64,000 nucleotides of DNA from Naganishia liquefaciens (GCA_013423385.1 BLZA01000032.1:62001-126000), one strand, 5' to 3'. Shown: positions 45,493 through 57,111, numbered from the stretch's first letter. Notes: a model not told the origin generated them from the letters alone. A program made the numbers and translations.

Positions 45493-47152
45493 TGCTTATA
45501 GAAACGCCAGCTCATTCTGGGTGGACGTATTTGTAGTCAATCCCAAAACTCCTGCGCAAACCTGAAAAATCACGCTCCTTTGGTTTGTGCATGAGCGAAG
45601 TCGTAGCAACAAAGGAGCGCATTGATGCAATTATATTCTGAGAACCGTCAAAGCAGAAGCAATGCCCAAGTATTCTCCACAACAAAGGTTATCGCCGATT
45701 TTCACAAGTTTTTGCGGATGTAGCAAAAAAAAAGGCTTCTGGAGATCGACTCCAGCGCGAGGCTCAATCGGAGCCCTTCACCCGGCAAGTTCATGCACTA
45801 CTCCGGACGACCTGTTCGATAGACGTTTGCATCCATAACATCAATTTGGGAACGAAGAAGATGCGTTCCTGCTCAATGCTTTCAAGATCCCTGTACCCAA
45901 TCACTCCGACATCACCTACGAGATACGACCGTCAGACGTACTATGTCAAAAGCACGCACGTAGTGCTCAAAATGATCACAGGCCCTCCAGGTTAATTTGT
46001 TGGCACATCTCACCCAGATCTCTTGCCACACGCCTTGCACAGACTCGAGTACAAAGACAGTGCTTGCTGGGTTTCTAAGGTTCTTAGGTTTCCTGCTTTA
46101 GAGAGAAACATCTTGCCGCTGTGCGCAAAAGAACACAATGAGGACAAAATCAGATCGAGTTGGAAGATTGCAAGCTCGCGAGACGGCTGTCCATGACCCT
46201 CAAGCTATTCTATAGCCAAAACAGGGCAGAATTAAAGGCATCGAAGGTACAGGCGTGCGTTCCATATTTCGCACTTCTGGTCACAAGGGCGATAATATAT
46301 GAGTTTGTGAGACTTTCAGCCTTTGAGTAAACCTTTAGCCATTCTTGTCCCCTCTGTCAATAGATCTTGCAGCCCCGTCCGATGAGAGCTCCGACAAGCG
46401 GCCGAGAAAAGATCACAACCCGGGGCGAGAGATATATGGACGATGTGCATCGGATTTACAGGAATGGCCTTTTTACCCGTTCGTCCCTCGCGCGCACGTT
46501 TGCAACATTACTCCCTCCAGTTCTGGACGGTAACATATCATTTGACTACACTTACGCTTGATGAATGCTTTCTTGCAGCGAGCCAGTGACGGTATTTCCT
46601 CACCCAGGATATCATGGACATGCTTGCCGCAAGTCGCGTTGCTGTGCAGCGGACAAGGCAGCGAACCATGATGGCGTAAGTCTCTGCGTGATATCTGGAT
46701 ACGATCTATCATGATATTCTCCGCTGTCCGACTGAACAGTCATCCTCCGCCGCGGTACAACAGACCTGTACGAATCGCCAGTAGGCATCACCGCTCCGAG
46801 CTGAAGACTTCCCTTTCGCCTTTAAAGCACTCCCAATGGGGCAGACAGTCATCCATCCTTGTTCATTGCTGATTCCCATCGGAGAAAGGTAGGTGATGAC
46901 CATGAGTCGTCGGGAGGGTGGACGGCGCTGGTACCGGAAGCTTTGGGGTGTTATTCGACCAGTCCGCGAGCGCATGCGGCGTGTCAGATATAGAGCCGGG
47001 TTGTCGTATGCCCGCAAGCCGAAGGAGCTGTTGGACGTGACGAAATCTCCATCGCGGCGGTGTGTTGACGAGCGCTGTGAATGCATGTGCATCCAGTTGG
47101 CTTTGATAGGGATCCTCTCGAACGAGATGCTGAAATTCCCGCTTCCCAGTGA
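45493..47152. other. Gene-poor stretch with a 10-bp inverted repeat
   Basis: No gene supported; open frames of up to 136 codons overlap on both strands near 46.7-47.3 kb without domains. CGCTCCTTTG (45573-45582) pairs with CAAAGGAGCG (45610-45619) across a 27-nt loop. Confidence 0.4.
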
Positions 47153-47774
47153 TCATGTTCCTTCATCCTCGGAATCCTCCACAACCTCGTACCCGACCCC
47201 AACCCACTCGCCACATCCTTCGCACCCGACGATATCTACCCCGTCCTCCAATTCACGTTCGGTAATAGTGAACATGCCACTACAACGGCATGGATGGGTG
47301 TAATAAGACTCGCTTGAAGAGCCAGAGGGGTGATACGTGAATGCGTCGAGGGAAATCGTCCGTGTTGGATTACGCGCTCGTCTTTCCGCGGGTGACTGCT
47401 TTCCGTCAGCGTGCGCATTCCCGCCTGCGAAAGACCCTATTAGCGCACTGAAACATAGAAAGGAAGGGAAGAGATGTGCACCTCGTTCGTATGATTCCCT
47501 CGCTTCCGGGTCCATCAACACCCGATACGCCTCGGTTAGTCGAATGAGCCTTTCATCTCCTTTTTCTAAAGTACTCTGTTTATCGGGATGATACTGCCGA
47601 AGAATCAGCACTACGGAAACAAGAAAAGGAGAGACGAGGGAGACGTACGATGAGCAGAAGACGACGGTATGCGCGTTTTATTTCTTCGCGTGATGCATGG
47701 CGGGGGATTTGGAGGACGTCCCATGGGTCCGTCGACGGGGAGTTGCTCATGGGATCGCTGGAGGTGTCTGTCAT
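47153..47774 (-). CDS. DPH4: Diphthamide biosynthesis J-protein DPH4
   Basis: Dph4 is a J-domain co-chaperone with a CSL zinc finger, needed for diphthamide formation on elongation factor 2. The start at 47774 gives MTDTSSDPMSNSPSTDPWDV. The J domain reads DVLQIPRHASREEIKRAYRR, and after removal of intron 1 (GTACGT to GGCAG) it continues LLLIYHPDKQSTLEKGDERL with the HPD motif intact, then LTEAYRVLMDPEARESYERG. Intron 2 splices to a linker and the CSL finger HPCRCSGMFTITERELEDG then CEGCGEWVGVGYEVVED, with the CxC...CxxC metal ligands present. It ends SEDEGT and TGA at 47153. About 168 residues, normal for the family. It diverges from threonine synthase over 209 bp. Confidence 0.9.
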
Positions 47775-47983
47775 GCGAGGAATCAAGGGGCACGACGAAC
47801 GGCCAACAAGTCGATGGCAGGAATGAGCTGATTAGGTAATCAAGCTTTTTCGGGGCGGAAGCTGATGGGTCCCGCGTGCGACGGGCCAGGCAGGCAGTAG
47901 TCACCAGACAAGTCGGGGCTCTTCTTCGTGGCCAAGGCATCCCTCGAGCAGCGGTCAAGATTGCTTTATCACCAGTGGCAACA
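47775..47983. promoter_or_regulatory. 209-bp divergent promoter, DPH4 / threonine synthase
   Basis: The two start codons (47774 minus, 47984 plus) are 209 bp apart, so the promoters overlap or abut. No strong TATA box is visible. Confidence 0.55.
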
Positions 47984-50611
47984 ATGTCTGATCTTCCTGA
48001 ACTCAAGTACCTGTCGACGCGAGGAGGCGACGAGCGACTCACCTTTGAAGAGGTACACTTTCCTGCCCCATCCATTTCGTCTTTCCGGCTGACCGCTCTT
48101 CCCCACCGCAGGCAGTCCTCCGCGGTCTCGCACCCAACGGCGGCCTCTACATCCCCGACCGAATTCCCTCCCTTCCGTCGGACTGGCAATCCGCCTGGCG
48201 CAGCCTCTCGTTCCCGGACCTCTCCTTCCGCATCCTCAGCCTGTTCATCCCCGAATCCAGCATCCCGAGGGCCGACTTGAAGGATATCATCGATCGCAGT
48301 TATGCGACGTTCCGGCACGAACAGACGACGCCGTTGAAACAGGTCGCCGAGAGGGAATGGGTGTTGGAGCTTTGGCATGGACCGACATTTGCGTTCAAGG
48401 ATGTCGCGTTGCAGTTCTTGGGCAACGTGTTTGAATATTGTTTGGCGAGGAGGAATGCGGGGCGAGGTAGCGGGGAGAGAGAGAAGCTGACGGTGGTGGG
48501 CGCGACGAGTGGTGATACGGGAAGGTAAGTTGGTGAAGATGATGCCGAGCGGACGGGCGGAACCAAACAAATTCGGGTCAGAATCCAACGCTTCTACGAA
48601 AGGATCCTCATGGCTATCGTAGGACGGCCGAGAATCATTTAAGCGGAGCGAGCCTCAGTCAAATGATCGCAACAAAGGTTGCGGGTCCGAGAGACCGTCA
48701 CAGGGCCGTCGGAAACATAGCGAAGCGAGATAAATCTCGCAGAGCTCCGAACCAGAAGAGCGATAGTTCTGGTGACGCCAGAAATGAGACAATTAGATGT
48801 CAGTCTTTCCCGCGAGGAGATGGTCGTTGAAGCAGACAAGGCAACAGACAAGAAAGATGCATTGCGTCTCGGCGCGTCAGCGTGAGCGCAGCGCGACATG
48901 GTGAAATCCATCAAAGATGGGTCGGCTGTGTCGAGCCGATCCTGTCTCGATGCTTGACTTTGACCACGCAGCAAATTTGGGTTTCAGCTTCATGCAGGAA
49001 TTTGGCCAGTCAAGTCTTCAGAGGCACGACGATTCGGGCAACTTCGTGCACGGCGATGTCTATAACGACTAAGCCCTGTGTTGGCAGAAAGCTTGACGTC
49101 AATCGTCGTCGAGCTGAATTCACCTTGGCGAATCTCAACGTAAATTTGCGAGATGATTGCTCAAGATGTGTTCACCCTATGCCAAAATGTCACGAAACCA
49201 TCGCTAATCCATCCCTCTAGCGCCGCCATCTACGGTCTTCGCGGCAAGCAGGACATCTCCATCTTCATCCTCTACCCTTGGGGCCGAGTGTCTCCCATCC
49301 AGGAAGCCCAGATGGCGACAGTCCCGGACGAGAATGTGCACTGCGTGGCTGTAGACGGAACGTTTGACGACTGCCAGGTACGTTGAGCCTTTTCGCATCA
49401 AGATATTCACTAACGTCACGTGCAGGATATCGTCAAGACGCTATTCGCCGATGCCGACTTCAACGGCACGCACCGCCTCGGTGCCATCAACTCGATCAAT
49501 TGGGCACGAATCCTCGCCCAGATCGTCTACTACTTCCACGCCTACCTCCACCTTCCTGAATCCGAAACGGCCGGTGGCGATGTTCACTTTGTCGTGCCCA
49601 CCGGAAACTTTGGTGATGTCCTTGCCGGATGGTACGCCAAGCGGCTGGGTCTGCCCATGCGTCAACTCGTCGTCGCCACCAACGAGAACGACATTCTCAC
49701 ACGATTCTGGCAAACGGGACGATACGAAAAGATGGACTCCGCGCCATCCAAGGCCCAAGCGCCCGCTACCGAGGTTGCTGAGGGCTCGAGCGACGGCGCA
49801 CAGGCCGCCGGCGGGGTCAAGGAAACGCTTTCCCCCGCCATGGACATTCTCGTCTCGTCAAACTTTGAACGATTGCTCTTTTACCTCGCATACGACACCC
49901 AGGCCGTTCCTTCTGCTGGCGCAAGTGGCGAATCCGCGCCCGTTGAACCTGGAACTGAGGGCGCCGGACGAGCTGATGATGCTGCGGATCGGGTCAGGCG
50001 TGCACAGGCAAAAGTCAGCGGATGGATGACCGAGCTCAAGTCGACGGGCAGGGTCGATCTCGGCGAGGTGTTGACCAAGGCCAAAGAGGACTTTTTGGCC
50101 GAGCGGGTTTCGGACGATGAAGTACGTTGTGTGGGATTCAGTCTGAGCATGAGCTGATGGCTTTGCAGACCGTACAGCAGATTCGAAGGTTCTATTCTCG
50201 GGACGGATCCGAGTTTGGACCGTACGTTGTTGACCCGCATACTGCTGTTGGTTTGGCTGCCACGGAACGAGTCATCAAGGCTGCGTGAGTACTCTTATCA
50301 TCAAGAGAGAAAATAGCTATTGATCAAATCACGCGCGATGCCTTTCCAGTCCCGCCTCGACGACCTTTGTCACTCTTTCTACCGCTCACCCAGCCAAGTT
50401 CGACTCGGCCGTCCAAAAGGCTCTGCCGAAATCTCAATTCCCGGCGTTTGACTTTGCCGGAAAAGTCATGCCCGAGGAACTCAAACAGCTCGAGGGACTT
50501 GAGAAACGCGTCACGCGTGTCAAGGGCGAGCAAGGCGTGCGGGAGCTGATCGAGCGTGTCGCACTCGAAAGCCGGGAAGCTACACCCGTAGAGGGAGCTG
50601 GTGGGCTGTAA
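47984..50611 (+). CDS. THR4: Threonine synthase
   Basis: A PLP enzyme converting O-phosphohomoserine to threonine. The start at 47984 gives MSDLPELKYLSTRGGDERLT, the fungal/bacterial N-terminus. After the first intron come AVLRGLAPNGGLYIPDRIPS, ELWHGPTFAFKDVALQFLGN (PLP lysine in AFKDVAL) and VVGATSGDTGSAAIYGLRGK, the last made by joining exons across a 696-nt intron (48525-49220). The next exons have FILYPWGRVSPIQEAQMATV, INSINWARILAQIVYYFHAY and VPTGNFGDVLAGWYAKRLGL, the PLP phosphate site, and VVATNENDILTRF. The C-terminal part has an Ala/Glu-rich insert near 49740-49990, then VVDPHTAVGLAA and TTFVTLSTAHPAKF. It ends EGAGGL and TAA at 50609-50611. All other introns are short. The family call is secure. 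Confidence 0.93.
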
Positions 50612-50830
50612 TAGACTTGGCCAATAGTGCATAGATGGAATACGGTTTAGCGCGTTGATAGGGGGTGTAAAGACCGATCGCGCGCGCGCACCCGGAAAGG
50701 GCGAGCATTTGATGGTGGCGGATAGGAGGTATTGTGCTGGCGAGACTTGTTTCCATTCGCTGTGTTTTCCTCGTAATCTCTTCCCTTCTTTCCTCGGCTA
50801 TCGTCGCCATCGACTGCAACACTTCACGCC
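50612..50830. other. Short spacer, THR4 to F-box/WD40 gene
   Basis: 219 bp between two plus-strand genes; holds the downstream gene's promoter. A CGCGCGCGC alternating run lies at about 50679-50689. Confidence 0.4.
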
Positions 50831-53419
50831 ATGTCCAGCCGCAATGGATCCGCTGATCCCGCCCGCAAACCGCTGCTTGCTCCTGAATCTCCGCCTTCTG
50901 CCAGATGTCCATCAACGGCTTCTTTCTGGCGAAGATCCGGCGGCTTAGCAAGCATTGGCAGCCTGGAGGAAGGCGTAGCGCAGCTTTCATCATTGGACAT
51001 CGCCTCCTATCGCTCCAGCGTTCATTCATCAGATCGACAAGCTTCATCCCATATGTCATCTTTTAGTGCATCTCGACAACCAGACGCCACCGAAGCAAAA
51101 AGACACTCTTCTCCTGGGCGACCGCCAGTAAGATCAAATGGATCTGACATCACCTATGCAGACTTGTTTGGACAAAGAAGCCCGGAAACCTATCTCGCAG
51201 ATCCCTCCGAACAAGACTTGGCCGCGCTCTCAAGCGATGTTCGCGGGCCCATGCGTGCGTCATCTCCTGTTCCTCAACCGGCAAAGCTTTCCACTCCCTG
51301 GCGATTTCTCAGCAGTCCCATCAGGCAGAGCGAGGACCGAAGTGGAGCGCCCGTAGATGATGGAATTCCGCAGAGCGCGTCGTCTCGAGGGATGCGAAAT
51401 TTGGCGGAGGCACAAAACCGCTTGATGCCGGATGGATTGCCAACGGTATCAACGCGTGGATCTTTGACTGGCGACGTAGTCACGTCGACCTCGGACGAGG
51501 GGAGGATGGTTGCGCATGATTCAGGAATGATGACGCAGATTCAGCGCAAGTAACGTTTGGCGGAAATGGTATGGCGCTGACCCCTTTTCAGGTGACGACT
51601 TGTTGACTCGTTATCCTGACGACGTGTCAGTACAAAGCCCACTCCTGGCCCGATTGCCTTTGCTGATACTTCTCTAGTTTGATCTACATGATGACTTTCC
51701 TGACTCCTCGGGACGTGATTGCCGTCTCCCAGACATGCCGCCTTCTCAATGCCCTTTCTAGCTACTCGACGATTTGGAAAGTTTTCTATTTTGCGCAGCC
51801 CGGCTGGTACATCAATCGGGAACCGATCCAACGACACGTCGATATCTCTATGCGTTCCATACTGACCTCCTCTTCCCGCACTGGTTGCAGCACGTCATTC
51901 GAAAGCCCCATTTCAACCCGCGCAACAACATGGCTGAATGATTCTCCCTCCACTCCCGCCAAGCAGTCGCTCTTGCATCTCGTCTCCAGCTCCTCTAGCA
52001 GACAGTCCAGTCAACGAACTCCTGTCTCTCCACATTCACAACTCATCGATGTCTCCCCGGACGTATTGCTTGATTGGTTCACCATCTATAAAGAACGAAA
52101 AGAGCTCGAAGGCCGATGGGAAAAAGGCGAACCCTCCCATGTCACGCTCATGCAAATCCACGAGGATGCAGTCTACTGCTGCTACATGCTTGGGAAAAGG
52201 ATTATCACAGGCTCGCGAGATCAAAGCATCAAATTCTGGGAACATGAAGCCAGCAGCGGGAAAGACCCCATAATGTTGCACCATATCGTCAAGGCGCATC
52301 GCTTGTCGGTACTCTGCATGCAGGTCGATCCAGACGACATCAAGCATGCGGGCTTCATGGTTACGGGTTCTTCGGACGCCAATATTGCGGTGTGGGCGCT
52401 TCGGGGATTTTTGCACGCAGTAGACGAGCCAGTGGGAAAGAGGGACAGGTTGAAGAATGCGTTGAGGCCCAAGAAGCCCAAGCAGGTGGCCATTCTGACA
52501 GGACACAAGGCGGGAGTACTAGATCTGTTTCTGAGTCCAGACAAGACCAAGATTGTGAGCTGGTACGTTGCGCCATCATCGTCCCTTACACGCATTGACG
52601 AGGTGAAATGATAGCTCCAAGGACGCTACGATCAAGAGTAGGAGAAGTTCACTCTTCACGATTACTTCTAACAATCTTTCAGTTTGGAACAGAAACACCT
52701 TACAGCTTATTCACAACTTCCCCTTTCATACTGGCCCTGTCAACTGCCTCAGCGTTCGACCCGATGGTCAGAACTTTGTCAGCGCTAGTGGAGACGGTAC
52801 AATCATGCTTTGGGATCTGGACAAGTGCGAGCTCATCAGGAAGCTCTGGCAAGGAACTCCCGGCCTGGCTTGCATCGCATTTACTGTAGGTCTCGTCGCC
52901 ACATGAAGAAGATCCACTGACGTTTTACAGGACGACGGCTTGATCTACTTTGGCGGATCGGATCGCAAGTTCAATGCACTTGATGTTGTGTCCGGAGAAA
53001 TCGTTAAAGATTTGCTTGGACACGACGATCTCGTACGAACGCTCGTCATCAAACCAGAACTGCAGAGACTCGTTTCAGGTTCATACGATCAGGATGTCAG
53101 GGTGAGCTCGAGGCGCCATGATAGAGCGAGCGCTCATCCTAGACCAGATCTGGGACCTGAAGACAGATGAGTGTGTGGGAGCCTTGGTCGACAGTCATCG
53201 TGGTATGGTCTTCTGCCTTGCGAGCGATGCAACCAGAATCGTTTCGTAAGTTCCCTCTAGTAGGCGCAGGAAAAGACTGACAAGACCAAGTAGCACTGCT
53301 CACGATGCTACCATGGCTGTCCAAGATTGTAAGCGGTTCAACATTGGTCTCGACCCTTTTTGACGCCATGTCCCTGTTCAGTCGCCGTTGGTCTGAAATA
53401 TGCCGCTCTCTTCGCTTGA
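50831..53419 (+). CDS. F-box-like/WD40 repeat protein (SCF substrate-receptor type)
   Basis: The start at 50831 opens a Ser/Pro-rich, probably disordered N-terminus of about 240 residues. A 129-nt intron (about 51549-51677) joins TQIQR to NLIYMMTFLTPRDVIAVSQT, which with CRLLNALSSYSTIWK matches the F-box core, although the usual leading Leu-Pro is not obvious. A second Ser-rich linker follows, then about seven WD40 repeats marked by GSRDQSIKFWE, GSSDANIAVW, CSKDAT with a following W-N, ASGDGTIMLWD, GGSDRKFNALD, GSYDQDVR with IWD, and TAHDATMAVQD. The last exon ends FAVGLKYAALFA with TGA at 53417-53419. Met30/Pof1-type proteins have this order and recruit substrates to SCF ubiquitin ligases; the substrate here is unknown. 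Confidence 0.75.
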
Positions 53420-54317
53420 TGAAAGATCTAGATTTTAGCCCTTCGCCCTTCCCACCAGCATTAACATGTTCTGGACCCGTTCCCTACAGCTAGTTTTGTT
53501 TGCAGCTACTTCAGTACAGTCTCCTGCTCTAAAGCCGCTGTAATGGCTCATGGGAAGGACAGTCCCGGATAGCAACAGTGAAGATTTAGCGCCAAATGAT
53601 CGACAAACCTCATATTCGCCATCGCCGTCCTGTGATTCATACCAGATGCTACTCGACTTGTACAGAATCTCGGAGAAGTCCGGTAGAAACATCCGGTCAG
53701 GGTCCCGTCGCTCCGAAGTGATGTGAGCCACTTTACACGAAGCTTGAGTCCACGATTGTCCGGAGCTGTACATCTGAAAAAGTCAAACATCATTCTCAAC
53801 ATGCTTGTTGTGTACATGCAGCTCAGCGCGAAATGAGAAGTTCACGGTGTCAAAGGTGGGGGAAAAGCTCAGTTCAGGAGCTCAAAGAGAAAGTCGATCA
53901 TGTACTCGCGTTGGATTCTTCTGCGGCTCCGCCCTTGTCGTTGCCTCAACGAAAAGTCGGATGAAACTGTACATTCGTTGAAAGGGTATTCAGCTTTTCC
54001 ATCGGCGGTCGATTAAGTCATTTCTCAATCATCGAGGCCACTTCAGACACCGCCTCAAAGCAAGATCAAGAATGGATGCTTATCGCCTCGGCCTGCAATG
54101 GGCAGCTTGCCTAGAGAGTACAGATAAGGCCCCCCTCAAGCTCTGTGACACAGTGGAATGTAAGGGGATACGTATGGACTCCCTGAAACAAACGATAGGA
54201 TGTACCTGTCTACATAAGCCCGGAGATTCCGTGAAAGGAGCACGCTCAATGCGATAATGCTTCAGTAGCCAGGTTCTCCACTCCTTTTTAAAGTAGGAAA
54301 CGTTGCGCGGAGAGGCT
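53420..54317. other. Intergenic left of the second tRNA-like repeat
   Basis: About 900 bp downstream of the F-box/WD40 gene. Open frames under 115 codons, none convincing. Confidence 0.4.
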
Positions 54318-54800
54318 GCTACCTTCGACTGAGCTTTTTTCTCCCATCAAGACGCGTCTCAGACTCTTTGAGGAGTCTTGATGCCTGTTGTAATGCCAGA
54401 GCTTATATACAGAGTCAGCTGTCCCGACCATCTATCGGCTGCCGCGTTGTCTAGTGGTTCTGCGATGTGCCTTCTAGGCGCAGGCTCGGGTTCAAATCTC
54501 GCGCCGGGAATTTAGATTTGTCGAATTCTCCTCGCAGTTTCCACACCACTCCGGCAGGCGTTCGCCGGCGCTTGGCAATGGTGTATTTAAAATGTCTCTA
54601 TTCACCTTTGGAAGGTGGGATGAGTTGGAAGCTTGCCAAGGGCCCGGCTAGCAACCAGCTACAGCCCCTTCAAGTGCAGCGTCGACCAAGTACAAGCCAT
54701 CATAGCATTTCCCTACATTGCGTACCACTTGCAACGATTGATCGCTTGGAAGCGCGCGCAAGGCTACTTTCGAAGTTGAAATGCGAACATTTTTTGCTGA
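54318..54800 (+). repeat. Dispersed repeat with tRNA-like core (SINE-like), copy B
   Basis: Second copy of the element at 43699-44225, same orientation, with most positions identical by eye. The tRNA-like part (about 54441-54509) has the A-box-like TTGTCTAGTGGTT and B-box-like GGGTTCAAATCTC, which is closer to the Pol III consensus than in copy A. The left end again carries a hairpin-forming segment (AGACGCGTCTC... ACTCTTTGAGGAGTC). The right end of homology is GCGAACATTTTTT; beyond it the copies diverge. No target-site duplication was established. Confidence 0.7.
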
Positions 54801-55088
54801 TTCATGTTGCAAACTTTGCGCTATGTCCGCTTTTTTGTCTTGGGGTCATGCAAATTAGGTGCACAGACCGCTCTTTCTTTCGACCGACGTTCTCACATAT
54901 GCTAACCAATAAGCAACCGCATGAGAACTACCTGTCTTGCACTTTATAAAAGTCTAGCTCGTTCACCTACAGACAAAGAAGAAATTCACCACTGAAGTCA
55001 TTCAGGCGTTCACACGGCTCTTTTCGAATGTCAGAAAGTCCAATGTTGAGCCAATTGAAGTCTTGTTTGAAAAGGCGGTGGGCTTTCC

Positions 55089-56291
55089 TCACGAAGAAAG
55101 CTTTCGCGAGGAGCTGCCTCGATGAGTGAAGCTCGATGACATCTCCCAAAGTACAGTTGGTTCTTCTTCTGCAGCAGCGGCGGTCCGATCTGAGTCCAGT
55201 AGCAACAAATGATATTCTTCACTCATCGCATGCACCGCAGTGAAGTAAAAGACAAGTTTGTTGTAAGCGAGAATTAGCGTCTGTAAAGGTCCGGCTGCTA
55301 TAGCCTTCTCAGGAGGTAAAAGTCCTCTCAAGACGATTTGCAGACGTTTCAGTTCAATCCTCTGCGGATCTCGCGGTCCCTTGTTGGCCAAATCTTCCCA
55401 CCATCGCGTCTGATGCCCATCACCCCGGGTCGGTAATCTTTTCTGTAGCTTTCGCTCGATCGAATACAGCTTGGAGAAAGTCTGGCGCAACATTGCTCGC
55501 GATTCGAATGGAAAGTTTTCGACGAAACTGTCATTCCTCAACAGCCGTTGCATCTCTTGGAAAGCAGAATACAACCCTTGACGGGCGAATTCATGCCCAA
55601 CAACGCTTTCTTGACCCGATTCGCTGCATGTACGCAGAGCGGAGGAGAAATCATCGGCTGTATGAGAGTTTTCGAGGAATTCTGTCATCGTTTCCAATGT
55701 TTGGAAATGATCAGAGGTATAAGCGGGACCTTGGGTATGGGACGTCGAGAAGGAACACTTCTTGATCGCAAACTCTTCCGCCAATATGCTCACTCTCTGT
55801 TCAGTCCAAACCTTCGTCGAAACTGCTTTCCATGCCACTGAGCGGAGCGAAGTGCCAGATGCCCGTAGTATCAAGGTGGGAGGCCGGTTCGGAAAGCCAT
55901 ACATGAGGCAGAAAATTCTAAATACCTCGCAGAAACTGTTGCAGAATTCCAACAGGCGTTTGTCGTAGAATGGGTTTCCATCGAGAATGATACTCTTGAG
56001 AATCCGCAATATGGCGTTCAATGCCTGCAGCATCACATCGATAGCAAAATCTTCCATTGCCTCGTCCTTGGAAGTATCAAACGCTTTCTTTGCGGATTTG
56101 AACTTTAGCCACAAGTCCTGTATCTTTGGTATAGCTGACCACCTTGGGAAATTGTAAGGAGTGTCGCCGGCCGGACAGTGCAGAGGCGGTGGCATCAGAA
56201 CGTCGGCTTGGGTCAGCCAATCGTCGTACAACTCAATCGCCTCATCGAAAAGCTGTTCTACGTTTTCTTCGTCTGATTCCTCTGAATTCAT
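55089..56291 (-). CDS. Intronless orphan protein, 400 residues
   Basis: A single uninterrupted frame from MNSEESDEENVEQLFDEAIE at 56291 to a TGA at 55089, striking in a region where genes are broken every few hundred bases by introns. It is hydrophilic and mostly helical: DLWLKFKSAKKAFDTSKDEA, VMLQALNAILRILKSIILDG, LEFCNSFCEVFRIFCLMYGF, MQRLLRNDSFVENFPFESRA, IERKLQKRLPTRGDG, and LQTLILAYNKLVFYFTAVHA. There are no signal peptide, clear membrane spans or known motif. Being intronless and adjacent to a dispersed repeat, it could be a retrocopy or a young lineage-specific gene. Function unknown. Confidence 0.62.
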   Translation of the reverse strand: MNSEESDEENVEQLFDEAIELYDDWLTQADVLMPPPLHCPAGDTPYNFPRWSAIPKIQDLWLKFKSAKKAFDTSKDEAMEDFAIDVMLQALNAILRILKSIILDGNPFYDKRLLEFCNSFCEVFRIFCLMYGFPNRPPTLILRASGTSLRSVAWKAVSTKVWTEQRVSILAEEFAIKKCSFSTSHTQGPAYTSDHFQTLETMTEFLENSHTADDFSSALRTCSESGQESVVGHEFARQGLYSAFQEMQRLLRNDSFVENFPFESRAMLRQTFSKLYSIERKLQKRLPTRGDGHQTRWWEDLANKGPRDPQRIELKRLQIVLRGLLPPEKAIAAGPLQTLILAYNKLVFYFTAVHAMSEEYHLLLLDSDRTAAAAEEEPTVLWEMSSSFTHRGSSSRKLSS

Positions 56292-56503
56292 CGCGCTGGA
56301 AAGCCGGCAAGTAGGCCGTTGATCCTATGGGTCCAGCTTCGACAACTGCTTATACGCTAATTCAAGCGATGATGCTGAGTTGATACGCTCCAGAGGGCAC
56401 TGCGCAAGAAGAGGCATCAGCTGGATAGGTTGCTTCGATATCCAATAGTACTTAAACCCCCGCTCCTTCTATTTCGCGACAAAGGAGATACTACCGCAGC
56501 AAG

Positions 56504-57111
56504 ATGACGCTGTGTGATTTGTTCTATTGGTTCTGCAAAAATTCCTGGTGCTTGATATTATGCACATTCTTCTGTGGCCTTCTCCAAGGAGACTCGGATC
56601 AATACAGTGACACTCAGACACCTGTATCTCAGATACAAGACAGAAAGGAGGGTGGCGGTAGTATTGTTATAGTCGAACAGGTTCTGTTGCATAAATCAAA
56701 GATCTTTCTGTTCCAGTACGAGACCATATCCAATTGCGATGCCTTCGCACGCCGACATCTTTCTACTCTGTGTCGCTGTCTGAGACTCTCTTCCGAATAC
56801 TATCAGGAGACAAAGCGCCGGAAGGTAAAGCGTGTTGTCCAGGTTGGATGGCCTCAGAATCCCAAGAGAATCCCCTTCGAGGGTGATTCTCCTGAACAGC
56901 AGGCGTCGGGAAAGGTGCTAACTGGATTCTGGTCCAATAGGAAGATCTCGAAGTCGAGCTCCTTAACGCAGCATCCGATAATCTGCGAGATTTCAAGGAA
57001 GACACCCTGAGTGGGAATTCCTCGTCAACTTTTGAGCAGTCTTTGTCGAACACCAAGACAGAACATCTCCTTCGATGGATAAAGGTGAACAACCAGGCCA
57101 GTCGATTATAA
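56504..57111 (+). CDS. Possible two-exon small protein, about 169 residues
   Basis: An ATG at 56504 opens a 113-codon frame with a hydrophobic N-terminus (FCKNSWCLILCTFFCGLLQG) that could be a signal anchor. It then runs to HLSTLCRCLRLSSEYYQETK and KRVVQ. A 98-nt intron (56843-56940, GTTGGA to AATAG, with a branch-like GCTAAC) would join EDLEVELLNAASDNLRDFKE and a tail ending NNQASRL with TAA at 57109-57111. The donor is not canonical GTRNGT and no homologue is recognised, so this is tentative. It diverges from the intronless orphan by about 210 bp. Confidence 0.35.

Noticed and set aside
48639-48974. 111-codon minus-strand open frame within the long THR4 intron
   Set aside because: No domain or start context; considered as an intron-nested gene but unsupported.
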